Positions 11,877 to 24,417 of a stretch of DNA of 64,000 bases are shown piece by piece. Each line of letters begins with the position of its first letter. Positions within the stretch are counted from its first letter, which is position 1. A program made the position numbers and the translations under genes. This DNA comes from Zhengitettix transpicula (Eukaryota; Arthropoda; Insecta; Orthoptera; Tetrigidae): the NCBI GenBank assembly GCA_037074705.1, contig CM073596.1:17876501-17940500 (forward strand). Direction: 5' to 3'. A model generated the notes under the pieces. It saw nothing but the letters and a program-made list of their open reading frames with translations. It had not been told where the DNA came from and made no database searches.

Positions 11877-14220
11877 TGTAATATACTCAATATTCGTAAC
11901 TAAAATTTTATTACGAAGACTAATAAGATAAAAAAAACCTAGCCAATTGACAGACAAAATTAAGTGAAAAAATAAATACCACACTACGTGGCTTTCGTCA
12001 AAATCGCAATAACGACCAACCAGGTGACAAACTCAAAAGCAAAGCTAAAGCGGCCTTTTTAACTTCAAGAACGTTTCGTACACGTGTTTCTCAAACTTTG
12101 TACTCTTTGTATATTTCTAACAACTTTCGCTTTTTAATTGGCCAGAACTGAAAATGCTCGTTTAAATTGTGTATTTAGGCCACAGCTCTCAGCGGAGAAC
12201 GACCCTGAATATCAAAATTTTGTAAAGCGTAATACCTGATGTCGAAAATTACCGACGAAACGTAGGGGAATTTCTATTAGCCTGAACATGTTTTTATGAC
12301 TTCAGAAAGGCTGTTGTTTATTTATAAAAACTGAAAATGGTCTTCATGCGGACCGAAACATTTATTGTTAATTTTTTTTACAATTTTTATTTGACGTATA
12401 TTCCCAATAGAATTAGAAAAGTATAGTTTCGCGTTACGTAGAGAAGTTTAAATGTAATGGCTCTTCAGAAGGAAATGATGGCTCTTAGTTGGGCATTGCC
12501 GTAGTGTAGTTCACTGGAGCTTTCACCTTAATAGATATTCCAAGTTTTATTTTCAAGTTTTAATTCGTTGAGACGGCGTAAAACATAGACCCTGGTCGTT
12601 TTGACGATATTCTCAGTCTTCCGACTCTCTCTCTCTCTCTTGCTTCTTCTGGATGACAGCAGTGGTGTTCTATAACGCCTTGGAAATATATCCATCCAGC
12701 TTCAGGTATCCGAGACTTAATACTCGTCTACACTGATTTGTCTACTCTCAACGCATTAGGCAAAATACCCATATTCGTGTTCAAAATTAACAGTATGAAG
12801 CAAGGATTTGAAATCATCTCCGTTAGTACGTCTTTACTATAATGCGTTATTCGCAATTTTTCTTCTGTTTTCGACTGATTTGTGTCACAGATTAATTATG
12901 AAACCGTATGCTCTGGGGAGATATATTTTTTTAAGATGCTTCCAATGTATTGATACACAAACACGAATTGTAATTTTAGGTTATCAGAGGTATTTTTTTA
13001 TTATTCGACGGTATTCGACTGAACCGTAATCGTTAACAGATACAATTTTGACATTTTTTCTGGTTCGCTGTGTTACGGAATACTACTGGACGACTGTATT
13101 CGCGTTTGGCGCAGTTTATAGACGCGACCTTGGGTCGTAAACTTGCAGTTACGAGAGCTATTTACGCGAAAAGATAATTCTACGAATGTGGGGATCGTTT
13201 AATACTGTACAAACGGCCTTGCGCAATGTTGTTGAATTCACGTAAAACGATGGAAGGAATAAGATTCGATGACAGTTATGGTCAGCGGAAACGTATTCGA
13301 AGCGTGACTCACAGGTTCTAGGAAGAAACGAGATTTGCAATTGGAAGAGGGCTGATATTTGGCATCGGACAAACTTTTGCTCCGCGAAAGCAGCAAATGG
13401 TTGGATCAGTGCCAGTGGAGAAAAGCTGCAGTATTTTACGCAGTTAGCAAATAGACGCCATTTGGCAGATAAAAAGAAAAGACAGAAAATGCAGGGAGAT
13501 CGAATTAAACTGACTGATACGGCCTGGGGGAGAACTAAAACTGTCCACAGCTTCTTTTAAGATTCGGTTCGAAAGAGTAAAAAAGTAGAAGAAAAACTTA
13601 TACATTTTGGAAACACTGTTGTGTATATTATTCGGATTGGTTCACTCACCGGCGAATATTCTTTTCCGTCTTGTCTTCTACATTCAAGTATCATTAGGTC
13701 CTAATGTTTTAAACATTACTTCTATCCTCAGTACGCTATTTTATTACACAATTAGCGTTGTCCAGGTATTCATTTATACTATATTATATTAAACCGGAAA
13801 ATGAATTTATCCCACATTAATCTCTTGTTAATTTCGAATATTTTGTCATTAATTCCTCACCACGCCGCATGCCGACGGGGGATTGAAGGCGTGACATTGG
13901 AAACGACACTGTTCATTCCAATGATACCAAAAAATATGTTCTCTACTTTAATATGGATCGGTATCGTTACCACTCAACCACGCAAATAGAGCTGAACTTC
14001 AACTTAACCGGTATGGTGAATAACACTGTCCAACTCAACGACCACTTAAACAATGGATTTGACACGAATTTAGGTCTTTTTGGTATTATTTTGAAATTTT
14101 ATCCCCTTACCAACCTCACTATTAGGGATGTATTACCTCAACAGTGTTTTTTCCCTTGTTTTTTAAGTTATATGTGCACAAACTTTGGTTTAATTTGCTC
14201 CTTGCATTTAAGAGAGTGCG

Positions 14221-14222
<2 letters not shown>
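11877..14222. other. Intron sequence without recognised content
   Basis: ORFs are at most 73 codons here and look like chance. There is a short (CT)n run near 12627 and no recognisable coding, repeat or RNA feature. Confidence 0.5.
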
Positions 14223-14291
<69 letters not shown>

Positions 14292-14296
14292 TGTAT
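14223..14296. repeat. Compound (AT)n(GTAT)n microsatellite
   Basis: About 21 AT units run into about eight GTAT units. The YIYIYI/MYVC type ORFs here are translations of this repeat and are not genes. Confidence 0.97.
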
Positions 14297-14340
14297 TTAT
14301 ATATTGTAGTATACAAAAAAATATAATAATAAAATGCTAA

Positions 14341-15293
14341 CACGGTTTGGTGCCAAATTATGTAATATTCAAAATAAACAAAGGAAAATTAGTTAGTGTG
14401 TCAAATTATGTGGTATTCGAACTTTTAAAAGGAAGAAAGTTAACAGGAATTCACCTTGAAATTAAACAAAATTATTTTAAAGATGTAACAAAATATTATT
14501 TAATTACAATTTCGATTTACATTGAATTTGGTACATTTGTATGTTTTTAACAAATGCCACGTCAGCTTTAATGAGAATCAAAACTTCAGGGCCACGTACT
14601 GGGCCTCTAATAAAGATAGTGATTTGGAATTGTCACCAAAGTTACAAAAGAAAAGTGCGAATTTAATCTACAATAACAAAATTTTATAAAAAGAATCTAA
14701 AAGCAAAAAAAAACGAGAAATATGACGGAATATTATTTACATAAAGATTTACAAAATCAGGTTTCTACATACCATTTTTATTTCCAGCTGCTCTGGTGCC
14801 GGTTTGTGCACTCCACAGTTATTTTATTTTAAAAGAAAAATATTTAATTTACAGGCCACAGCACTGATTGCTATATCGTTTCACTTCATAAAAATTCTGG
14901 CGCCTCTCTACTTTACTGTTTCACTTAATATGCCGCCTCTCTAATTTACTGTTTCCTTTAATATGCGACAACCACTGGCCGGTCCCCCACGACAGACTGC
15001 CGTGACCACTCCGGTCAGGTCCCCCAAAACACTCTCGCCATGACTACTCTGCTCAGGCTTCCAAAACACACTCGCCATGACTACTCTGCTCAGTCTTCCA
15101 AAACACACTCGCCATGACTACCACACTGGTCAAGCCCTCCAAACACTGCCTGTTTCCGTGTGCGTACGCTTTTCGACAATCATCCCTGCATTCTTGCAGT
15201 TCTTTACAATGATCTGGCCTCAAAGTTACACCGACAATAATATTAAAGAAAAAAATATTATTTAATAAACTTATATTTCACACTGGTAATATC
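14341..15293 (-). mobile_element. LTR retrotransposon fragment: 5' LTR with decayed primer site
   Basis: Read on the minus strand, the LTR runs from about 15293 to 14358 and is followed by tggcaccaaaccgtg (14343-14357). That is a damaged form of the tRNA-Lys primer site seen intact at 41211. U5 landmarks shared with the copies at 26.4 and 41.0 kb are gattctcat, ttaaaaacata, ttaattaaataat, ctttaaaa, and accacataatttg next to the primer site. The promoter part shares the attgtcgaaaagcgta motif with the copies at 17.5 and 18.1 kb. No gag or pol follows on the left. Confidence 0.7.
14999..15150. repeat. 37-38 bp tandem repeat inside the LTR
   Basis: Units begin at 14999, 15037, 15074 and 15111 with gcc(a/g)tgac(t/c)act and carry tccaaaacacactc or a variant. 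Spacings are 38, 37 and 37 bp. The tandem lies in the U3/R region of the minus-strand LTR, where repeated blocks often act as promoter modules in LTR elements. That role is inference here. Confidence 0.85.
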
Positions 15294-17029
15294 TATAATA
15301 TATAGGCCTATATATCTTAAGCCTTTCCTAAAATGTTACAGTCAGCATTGTTTTTCAAACATTTTTTCTTCCGCGTGGCGTATTATACAAGACACACAAT
15401 ACCGCTAAGGGACGATACTGCATTTAATTTTTTATTGTCACATGGAGAATATGTACCTTGAGTTTCACATCGCTATTGTGCAGTTTAGACACAAAACGTA
15501 TTGTGCAGATTGCGATGTGTAACGCGAAACAATCCTGTGAAGAGCAGTTGTAGCAATTCTGTGTGAAGAGAGAGAGGGAGAAAGCCAGCACTTATTACGC
15601 CATTTGTGACCAGCGCGTCATCAGTGGGCCAGTCATGCTTCGTACTTTATAACGAACAATACACAACTTGCCTCCCTCAAGGAAACATTCCCCTTTCCTC
15701 CTGGGTGCTCGCAGATAACGACCGGATGTAAACAACCTGCTGTCCTGTCGCCATTCCAGAGAAGTACCTGCTGCAGCACTTTAATATCTAGTCTGTCTTC
15801 TAACCTGCAACAAACCATTACCACTTGCCCACACGCTTGCGTGTCTTACAACCCGCCATAATTTTTCTCACCATTGTCTCTCGCTACAAATTTTATCTTC
15901 TACTATTCCTTTCACTACCTCGGTGACGCAACGTTTCTCACGGCAATTCTTTCTCGTTGTTAACTTCACAAAACGGGCCCGTGCCATCTACTTGAGGCCA
16001 ATAGTATGCGACTGTTATACACACCTTTATATTCCACCTTTCCCAACGTTTATATTTGGTTACGTTTCAGTAATGGAATAGTCTTGTTAGCAAATTGTTG
16101 ACTTGCTGCAGACGCTAATGATAAGTATCACGTCGTCAACGTGATTACCTGCTTAATGAATGATGTTACGACACGTGTAAATAGGGTGATAACAGTAACG
16201 TTCGGAAAGTGTCGGAGTGAAGCTTGGAGATAGGCTTATTATTTAATGTAAATGTCTCATGGTAGGAAAAACTCTTCAGTCACTCCTTGTGTTGACGTAA
16301 GGGTCTTTTCTCAGTGGTCGCCATTACTGTTCTTTGTTGCTGCTGTTTTTGCTATGCCCAAAATCGTGAAATATTTCCTCCCTTGTTTACCTCAGTAGGC
16401 ATTATCGATACAAGTTCGTTATTACATACTTATACCGAATCGATTTTTCACCAGTGGATTATCAAGTCCGCTTTGAAAATTAGACACCGAGGTTCAAAAT
16501 GAGTTCCCAAAAAAATATGGATAGCGCGAAGGCAGGAAATTTTGAGTGACGTGCCCTTTCATTGCACTAGAAGACATTTTGTTGGATCCAGCACTATTCC
16601 GTCACTGACTTTGCCATTAGATCTGTCACAGTGTGTCAATAGCATGTCTTTCAGGGGTCTCGCATTGCAGTCAAGTTCATACGTCATAATCAACGCAGTC
16701 ATGTAGCACGCAAGTCAACTCTATGAACGATTTAGCTGCTACAAAATCTCCAGGTCACTTCTTTCCCTCGTTCCTACATTTCCAGACGTTACAGTTAAAA
16801 CTCCTTCCTCACGGTGAAACTGAGTTGGCAATTACGTCGACTTGGTGACAGCTATTTGTCACCTTTGACGTACGTCAGCTCTTGTAATGAAGCGTCGCTG
16901 ACCCAAAACCACGCTTTGGACTGAAAATTAGGCGTGTTCAAACACGGCATTAAGGACGTTTCGAAACATTTACGGAAGGCTATGAGTTTGTGCGTGTAGT
17001 CCATATTAACTGCTAAGGACTAATTAAAT
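15294..17029. other. Intron sequence without recognised content
   Basis: Composition is mixed, slightly GC-richer at 15550-16020. All ORFs are 63 codons or shorter and match nothing I know. No repeat shared with other parts of the window was noticed. Confidence 0.45.
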
Positions 17030-17760
17030 TTGCAATTCATTGTAGTATTCACCAGATACTACAGAAACAAAGGAAGGAAGTTGAAATGAAACCAAAATTT
17101 GTAAAGAGATAACAAAGATTTTTTAATTGATAAATTTGATTTTCGTTGAATTTACATTTTATATTTTTAAGTAAAGTCCTCAGCTTTCACGAGAGTCTAA
17201 AATTCAGGGACGCTTATAGGACCTCTAATAAAGCAGTGCAATTTTCACCAAGTTACTACAGCAAAAAATGAATTTAATTTATAATAACAAAATTTAATAA
17301 TTTTAGTCGTAGCACTTTGCAACACTTTCGGCGCCTATCTGCTTTACTGTCGTACGTATCATCACACTAAGTTTGCTGTGGAAAATCCATTTGATACAGA
17401 AGGTGATGATATTCAGCCTATACTTTGCTGAATTCGACTACCACTGACTCTCGGCCCGGACTACTATGGTCAGGCCCTACAAAACACACTGACTGTTTCC
17501 CGCAACACACTGCTCTCTGACTGTCCTGTTTTGTTTAAGTCTTATATACGCTTTCCGACAATACACCGTTGTTATTCTCTGCTCTTAATTTACTATAAAT
17601 CTGTTTACAACCCCATCTCTTTCTCCTGACCCTAATAAATTTCCTCACCCTAATCATCCAGCCCACAGTCAACATTTCCGTCGGTCCCTGTCCGTCTAAG
17701 AGCAATAAATTTCTCTCGAAGATTGTTACAGCACCTGGACCTTCAACCGATTCCAAGCGT
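17030..17760 (-). mobile_element. LTR fragment, same family as 14.3 kb
   Basis: On the minus strand it carries a TATA-like motif, ggaaagcgtatataagactt (near 17535-17555), then tcagcaaagtataggctgaa. Downstream are the family's U5 blocks: ctttattagaggtcc, agctgaggactttactt, and gttatctctttacaaatttt. The end near 17030-17050 is decayed, and no primer site remains. Confidence 0.6.
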
Positions 17761-17924
17761 AAAATTTTTATAAAAACCCAAGCACCTGAAATTTTGTTTA
17801 ATAACGGTGGATTCTACGTCAGTGAAAATTTAACGACTTATGAAGGATTTGAAACCAATCGACAAGGAAATAAATCTATGTTTTGACTTAAAGACAGACC
17901 AAATTAGAGGGAAATATAATCTGG

Positions 17925-18235
17925 GTCCGCAACAATGCTGTGGAAAATCCCTTTAATACAGAAGCCCATATATTCAACTTATACTTTGCTGAATTCGACC
18001 ACTGATGGCCATTCTCCCGGAACTCACATGACTGACTGTTTCTCACAACATACTGGATCTCCGACTGTTTCGTCAAGACCTCCAAACACACACACACTGC
18101 TTTCTGACTATCTGTACCTGGGCGTCTTTTATACGCTTTCTCGACAACAATTCTTAGCATCCATTAAAGTCTCTCCATTCTCGCGCCAAACAATGCTGTG
18201 GTCTCTAATTTACACAGCCAATAATTAAAGAAACA
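17925..18235 (-). mobile_element. Duplicated promoter half of the same LTR
   Basis: On the minus strand it holds gagaaagcgtataaaagacg, a good TATA box, about 100 bp from its outer end. It then repeats the segment seen at 17365-17440 (tcagcaaagtataagttgaa ... ggattttccacagca). The copy lies head-to-tail with the 17.0-17.8 kb fragment and lacks U5. Confidence 0.6.
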
Positions 18236-19716
18236 ATTTATGTAAAACGATTCTTTACACATTTTAATTTCTACAATATATTTATCGATAATGCGTAAGA
18301 AATGAAATGAAATTTGTGCTCATTTACTTGGTCAGAATCGTTCTCCAGAATTCTTTTCGTTCTCATGGTATACCGTTCATGTTCGTATCCCCAGTTCTTG
18401 ACGCTACGTCGACCATTTTTCCTTGTAACACTCACCTGTTCCAGGATCTTCCCTTTTCCAGTTTTCCTCGTAGCCTTTAACAAGCAACAGTTGCCTCGTG
18501 CTGTGGCTAGTGGACTCTCCTATTGTGTTTTTTCTTATCCCTTTGTGACGCAACCTCTCCTCCCACACCACTTCTTTTCTTCTTGCCCACGGAGCTTCGG
18601 GCCACAAATTCTGGGCTGCCAAGGGCATGAGTCCAGCGGAACTGTACGGTGTGTCTGAAGGGCAGGGGGGGTGGAGTGGAGGATGGAATGTTTGGCATCC
18701 TAACTTCCTTCCTGCCTTGCCGCTGGACGCCAGGTGCTCAAATAAACCAACCATACGGGTCATCGGAGGAGTATTTGCATTTCAAATTTGATGCTAATTA
18801 CGTTGTATCGTGTGTTTGAGTGACCATCACCGGAAATTGTCCGCACATTCCTGTGTTTAAAACTCAGATTTAACGATCTGAAAATTACGTAAAGACCGGT
18901 TGTGGTGTAATACCACATTTGGCGTGCATTTTCCCAACATCTGTTTTTCACTCGACGAACCGTATCGAAAATATCATCTCATCAATACACGTATTTTTAA
19001 ACCCTACGCTAGTAGACTTTGATTTCAAATTCTGTTATACGTGTGTGATATTGAAAATGAGGATTTTGACTTCCTTTATTAACATAACAAAGAACTAATT
19101 AGATTAATTGAAAACATTTTCCGCACTTTGTAGTATTGATGCTCTGACTGACACAATGATTCTAAAGCGAAGGACAGCTCGTCAACGTCGACTGCAAAAC
19201 GCTGTATTGATTGAATAATTTGTCTTTAAAAACTCATTACTTTCTCCGTGGAGTCGATTCAATCACCGGTAGAGAAAATAGCTCTGGTCGTACTTTTTTT
19301 TTGAAAGGAATATTATAGAAATTGGTTTTGAAGGTATTAGGCAATTACATTTAAAAGTAAAAGACTGCCGGCTGACTCTCTCAATCAGAATGAAGTTTGT
19401 CGATTTATATAAAATTTGCTTAGCTGCTCAAGATGTTATTAATTCTTCGAATTTATAATTTTTCCCGACTGTGTTATGCCTAGTTAATAGATATTTATTC
19501 TCAAACTTTGAGTTGTATACTCGAAGAAATATCTACTCGCACGGTATCATACATTCGAGAAAGGTTATGCTAGTAGAAAATGCATGATCTAAAAGCAGTT
19601 CCCTTTATCCTGTAAAAACTAAATTACATTATAAAATAGTCCGTTCCCGTCTGTAAGGGTACTCATACTGTTCTCTTATAAATGAAATATAATTAGAATA
19701 ATTATTAATTACACAT
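18236..19716. other. Intron stretch with coding-like but unrecognised ORFs
   Basis: A minus-strand ORF of 119 codons (18404-18763) overlaps another of 70 codons in a different frame. Neither resembles a known family, and the opposite strand is open too, suggesting chance. The region to 19716 otherwise holds nothing I can name. Confidence 0.35.
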
Positions 19717-19925
19717 TAACAACACTCATTTCATAAAATAAAATAAATTATTAATTCGATTAATAAATAATTTATCATTATCGGTAAATATTACTGATAA
19801 AATATAATTATGATATTTTATCAGTAATAATTTATTATTTTCGGTAAATATTAAAACATTTTAGCAGTAATATTTACCGAAAATAATAAATTATTTATTT
19901 ATCATTATTACTCATTTCATGAAAT
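19717..19925. repeat. AT-rich compound palindrome
   Basis: Nested inverted repeats centre near 19815 (ctgataaaatataatt pairs with atgatattttatcag) and near 19856 (ttattttcggtaaatatt pairs with aatatttaccgaaaataa). An outer pair of 'actcatttcat' blocks lies near 19723 and 19908 in direct orientation. It may be a decayed foldback element. Confidence 0.7.
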
Positions 19926-20250
19926 GACCAATAACGTGGAAATACAATGATTTTTAATAACATAATACAGTCTCACAAGGTTCATCCGCGTTACGTGGTT
20001 GTAGTTTTCGGCGCCATATGCATTTTCCACAATTAAAATTACTATTTCTTATAATTCTTATATATTCAATAAAATAATTTAAATTTCTTATCAAACCAAT
20101 TTTTATAATACAGTATATATCATTGCTCTCTAATTATTAGAATAAAAATTGTTATACCTGAAGAAGTCACAGAATAGGACAAAACATCGTCGTAGTCTTT
20201 CACTCAAGGCCATTTAGATTTTCATATTATTATAATAAATGTCAGTTGTA

Positions 20251-20628
20251 CTGAATAGTTTTTTTCAGGGTAACAGGCTAGGGTAAGAGTTGTCCGCTAT
20301 TCCCATTGGAACAGTCGGCCAGCTGCCTCCTAAACTGGCCGAGGCACGGAGAAGGGAATGCTGCGTCCCCACAGAAAACCCCTCTCACGCCATCGGGAGG
20401 GCGTGGGACAAATACCCAATGCCCGACCTACCTGATGCACGTTTTCTACGGTTTGTTCTGCCTCACGATTGGCGGGTAGGATCCTTAACCTACAGCCCGG
20501 GGCCCTTAGTTAACCCGTGGCTATCTTCCACTACCTTCCCCCTTTCAAATCCCTTCCTATGCTATTAAAGGGGAGTTGACACAATGTGGATTACCCTCAC
20601 GTTACTATATAAAAAATCTGAATAGTTT
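20251..20628 (+). mobile_element. R1 repeat flanked by an 11-bp direct repeat
   Basis: The element (20262-20617) lacks the first part of R1 and starts at the aagagttgtccgctattccc block. It ends gtggattaccctcac.. with an A-rich tail. ctgaattagttt-like flanks are exact: ctgaatagttt occurs at 20251-20261 and at 20618-20628, as expected for a target-site duplication. Its left tip, tttttcagggtaacaggcta, is the reverse complement of the R1 3' end seen in the copy at 42166. Confidence 0.8.
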
Positions 20629-23445
20629 CACAAAAGTACGGTAGTTGTTATTGTTCTTTTTATCGAGACGCTGACTAATAAATTCAGCTAAACCTGCGTG
20701 GAGAATACAATTTTGAAAGCAATGCTAAACGATTTCTAGTGGCATATTCGTGATATTCACCATTGGTTTTGGAACAGATTCATGTTCCATTTTACGATCC
20801 ACAAAGATAACGGTGCTAATTAACTGAAGTGTATAAGACCTAAGTACCAGCTGTAACTGAGTAACTTTGCTAATATTTACCTACTGTCATTCACTTTGAA
20901 TGTGAAGCCCGTTCGATAACTGTTTAAATCGTTTTAATCAACGTGATTGTACTAATTGCATTTCACTCACAGATTAACAACTGCAAAACGAACGCACGGT
21001 CGTTAACAGGTAGGAAACATGCTAATTATGTTGGAAGGGGACATATTATGGGACGGTTTACCGGACATCAAAGAGGGAGAAGATTAGTTTCCGTCGCATC
21101 GGCGGGTAATCGTCAGACGATCTGGAATTTATTGTGGAACACAAATTCTTCCGTAACGGTAATTAATAACCAAAAGCCCGGAGTAATTCTGTCGTGCTCG
21201 ATGCTACATAGTGCTATATTTTGAATTTTCCTCCCCGGGGAGATGAAACACGGTTAGCTGTGGTAGCGTGGTGTGGGGTTTGGGTTGTGCCGGCAGTTTT
21301 AGCCGTCCCCGAAAATTACATTTGGCGTCCGGGTAGGAACACAGAGGCGCGGGAGCGTTTTATCTCCAATTACAGTCAACCCTACTCACTCCAGATCCTC
21401 ATTTAGACTTCGCCACCTGCGAAATTGCAGTATGTAGTTAAACAATATTCATTTCTAACGTTTCCGTGAGTATTATTCTAGAGAATTGTGAGTAGGTCCC
21501 ATTTAATGACCAGGTTCGACTTTCAGATTTTTCTAACGAAGAATTCGTTGTGCCAAAACTGTATAAATATTTTTGTTGAAATGGTGTCGTATTTTGAGCG
21601 ACCGTGCCCTGAGCGAGCAGGTATAAAGTTTCCCCATGAGCAACTTTCTCAGTCTTGGTTTTAACATTAAGCGAATGTATACAACTTTAATGTATAACAT
21701 TTCTGCAACTTATCTGGATTTATAATTTCTATCTCTATCTATAATATGGAAACTGTTCCAATTGCTAGTGATTCGTTTAATAAATATGCTTAGAAAGATA
21801 CAAATATTTTAACACTTATATTTATCTGACGTCCTTAAATAAATGAAAACATAAACCAGTTTAGTTATAAATTTATTATTAATTTAAATTTTTAAACATT
21901 ATAATAGGGAAAAAAATTCTCAAAGATTCATCACTAATTTATTGGGACCTCTTCAAGGAGTTGTGAAGTCAATTAAATGATCTAATTTCAAAATCCGTGT
22001 TTTTAAAAATTCCAACAAAGGAAGATTTTACAAACATGATAACTTATAATAATTGTTAAAGACTGATAAAGTTGCTGCTCGGAAAATTTTATCCCTGCTT
22101 GCTCAGCGGTCAGGATTGAGGAAGGGACTTGTCCGCTCAGAGCACGGCCGCTCAAAAGACGGCGCCGTTGAAATCTGTAGAGAACAGGGCAGATTATAAC
22201 GAACTTTTTGGTAGGAAAACGATGTAAGTGAATAGAACTGGTAAAAGTTGGGGAATAATTATTCATTATTGTACAGAAAACTAAATTAGTCTCTCCTGGT
22301 CTGTGATAAAGTAAGTAGTTTGCAATTGTTGCGCACTCTCGCGTATATTCCGTAATTGTGCATTCATTGAGAGAAAAACGTAAATTGTATAATCACATTA
22401 GTCACGATTTATATAGTTGTCAATAAACTGTTTTTATTTACTGTTCGAAATGTAGACTACTAGTTATAAACCTCACCTTCTTTGTCATCTCCATCACCTC
22501 AACTGTGTTTTCGTTCTCTACCTAATACTATTAATAGTTTATTTCTTATTTTGTTACAAAGTTACAGGAGCTCCTGTTAAAAGTAGTTTGGACAGTACGA
22601 AGCATCTTTATAAAAATAAACTTCACGTAACTTCGATAAAAATTTTCAGGTTTAGAAGCTTAGACGAGCCTTAATCACAGCTATGACACTGTTTTCAACG
22701 ATGCGTTTGCAACCGTCACATTTTATCCCGTTTTAATTCACCGTAAAATGTAATTCAACGTTCATAATTTTTTCCAATTATCAATTGGAAAGGAACTAAG
22801 ATTTCAGTACGCCTCAAAAATAAAATACTTTTCTGGTTGCAAGTCTGGTTAGTATTTTCTCTTTTGCTTGAAATTGATTGCAGAGAATTTTTTTCTAAAA
22901 CAGGTTAACACACAAAAATAATAATTGATAGGACCTACGTGCTTTATAACCATTTAATGACATTACTCAATTGTTTATTTGTTTAATAAACTGTCTACTC
23001 TGCAAGACTGTAATGGCTACCGCTTGCTTATAAACGATCTAAAATTTCGGTCAATTTTGTTTTAATGTGTGGGACGAAGTTTTGACGAGGAAGAAAAATA
23101 ATAACTTTCAATTTTGGGTAACTGTTTGTGTTTAATAACGATCACGTTTAATTAATGTTGTATCACGACGTAAGCACATAAGCAGACGTCTCTTCTTGTT
23201 GACACGTAGCTTGATTAAAAATGGGTTCGATACTGGATGGGACAGATTTGTTTAACAATATGGAAGAGGTATTGCGTGTTTGATGGACGCCGTTCCACAA
23301 AAACACACTCAATATATGCGGGGAAAGGAGGGAGGGGGAGGTTCCTTTATTTGCTATTCCGTGGCTTTTTAATAGTTCGAAACTGTTTCTCATCCATCGC
23401 AACTCGAACCCGACTCCCTCAGCCTGTAGAAGCTATCCACAATAA

Positions 23446-23489
<44 letters not shown>

Positions 23490-24040
23490 CCTAATTTTAA
23501 CCCTAATACCATATAAACTTTTCCTCGCTGACTGATATGTCCCTGTGCTTCTCTTATTTTGGCATTGTAATTTAATACAGATCTTATATTTATTAAAGTT
23601 ACTTAATTGGTTTTATATAGTATTTTTACTTCACACAAATAATATATTTCCTATCTAAATCGTGCTAGTCATGAAGACTTGTTTTTACGTTCCCTGCGCC
23701 CAACCTTTTCCTCTATAAGGTTGAAAATATTTGTATGCTTCATTTTATGCTTGTTAACAGTATCTGAGAATATCCCAAATAGAAGTATGTAGAATATAAT
23801 TAACGAAAGTGCCCAATTTACGATAAATATGTATTGCTTGTAAAATTTGTTAGGTAATTTTGAATGTAGTAAATACTCATAAAACATAATGAAAATCTTT
23901 AAAATACATAAACTTAGTCGATTTGATTCGTTGAACATAAAGTTGAGTAAATGTTACAAATTAATTGACTATGTTATTACTACTGACTATACGGAATTAT
24001 TGTCCTTCCCTTTTTCCGTACCACTGCTGCTTTTGTTATA
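20629..24040. other. Intron sequence with a GC-richer patch
   Basis: A patch at about 20980-21390 is GC- and CpG-richer than its surroundings and has overlapping short ORFs on the plus strand with no recognised family. The rest is AT-rich and ORF-poor. A pure TA microsatellite occupies 23449-23487. Confidence 0.45.
23449..23487. repeat. (TA)n microsatellite
   Basis: About 19 uninterrupted TA units. The neighbouring ORF ending in IYIYIYI is a translation of it. Confidence 0.95.
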
Positions 24041-24417
24041 TGTGAGGTCGCAGACATTTGGCATACGGTAAGAGTTGTCCGCTATTCCTATCGCAACAGT
24101 CGGCTAACTGCCTCCTAAACTGGTCAAGGTACGGAGAAGGAAATTCTGTGACCCCACAGCAAATCCCTTCTCCCGCCATCGGAATGGCGTGGGACAAGTA
24201 CCAATGCCCGACCTACCTGATGCAGGCTTTCCAGGGTTTGTCCTGCATGACTTTAAGCAAATGCCGGGTAGGATCCTTAAACTACAGCCCGGGGGTCCTA
24301 CTTAACCCTTAGATACCTTCCTGTAGCGTTCTGCAACCCCCCTTTCAAATTCTTTCCTATCTATAAGAGGGGATTTGCCATTATGAGGTTGACCCTATAC
24401 ATTACCTGATCTACAGC
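24041..24417 (+). mobile_element. R1 repeat, 5' truncated
   Basis: It starts at the ggtcgcagac block and runs through every later R1 block to ccctatacattacctgatct. Identity to the other copies is good, with a few small gaps (for example accaatgcccgacc and a shortened ccttgg-equivalent). Confidence 0.8.

Noticed and set aside
13953..14343. ORFs ending in IYIYIY or MYVCMYV
   Set aside because: Translations of the (AT)n(GTAT)n microsatellite.
18404..18763. 119-codon minus-strand ORF
   Set aside because: Three overlapping open frames on both strands and no known pattern.
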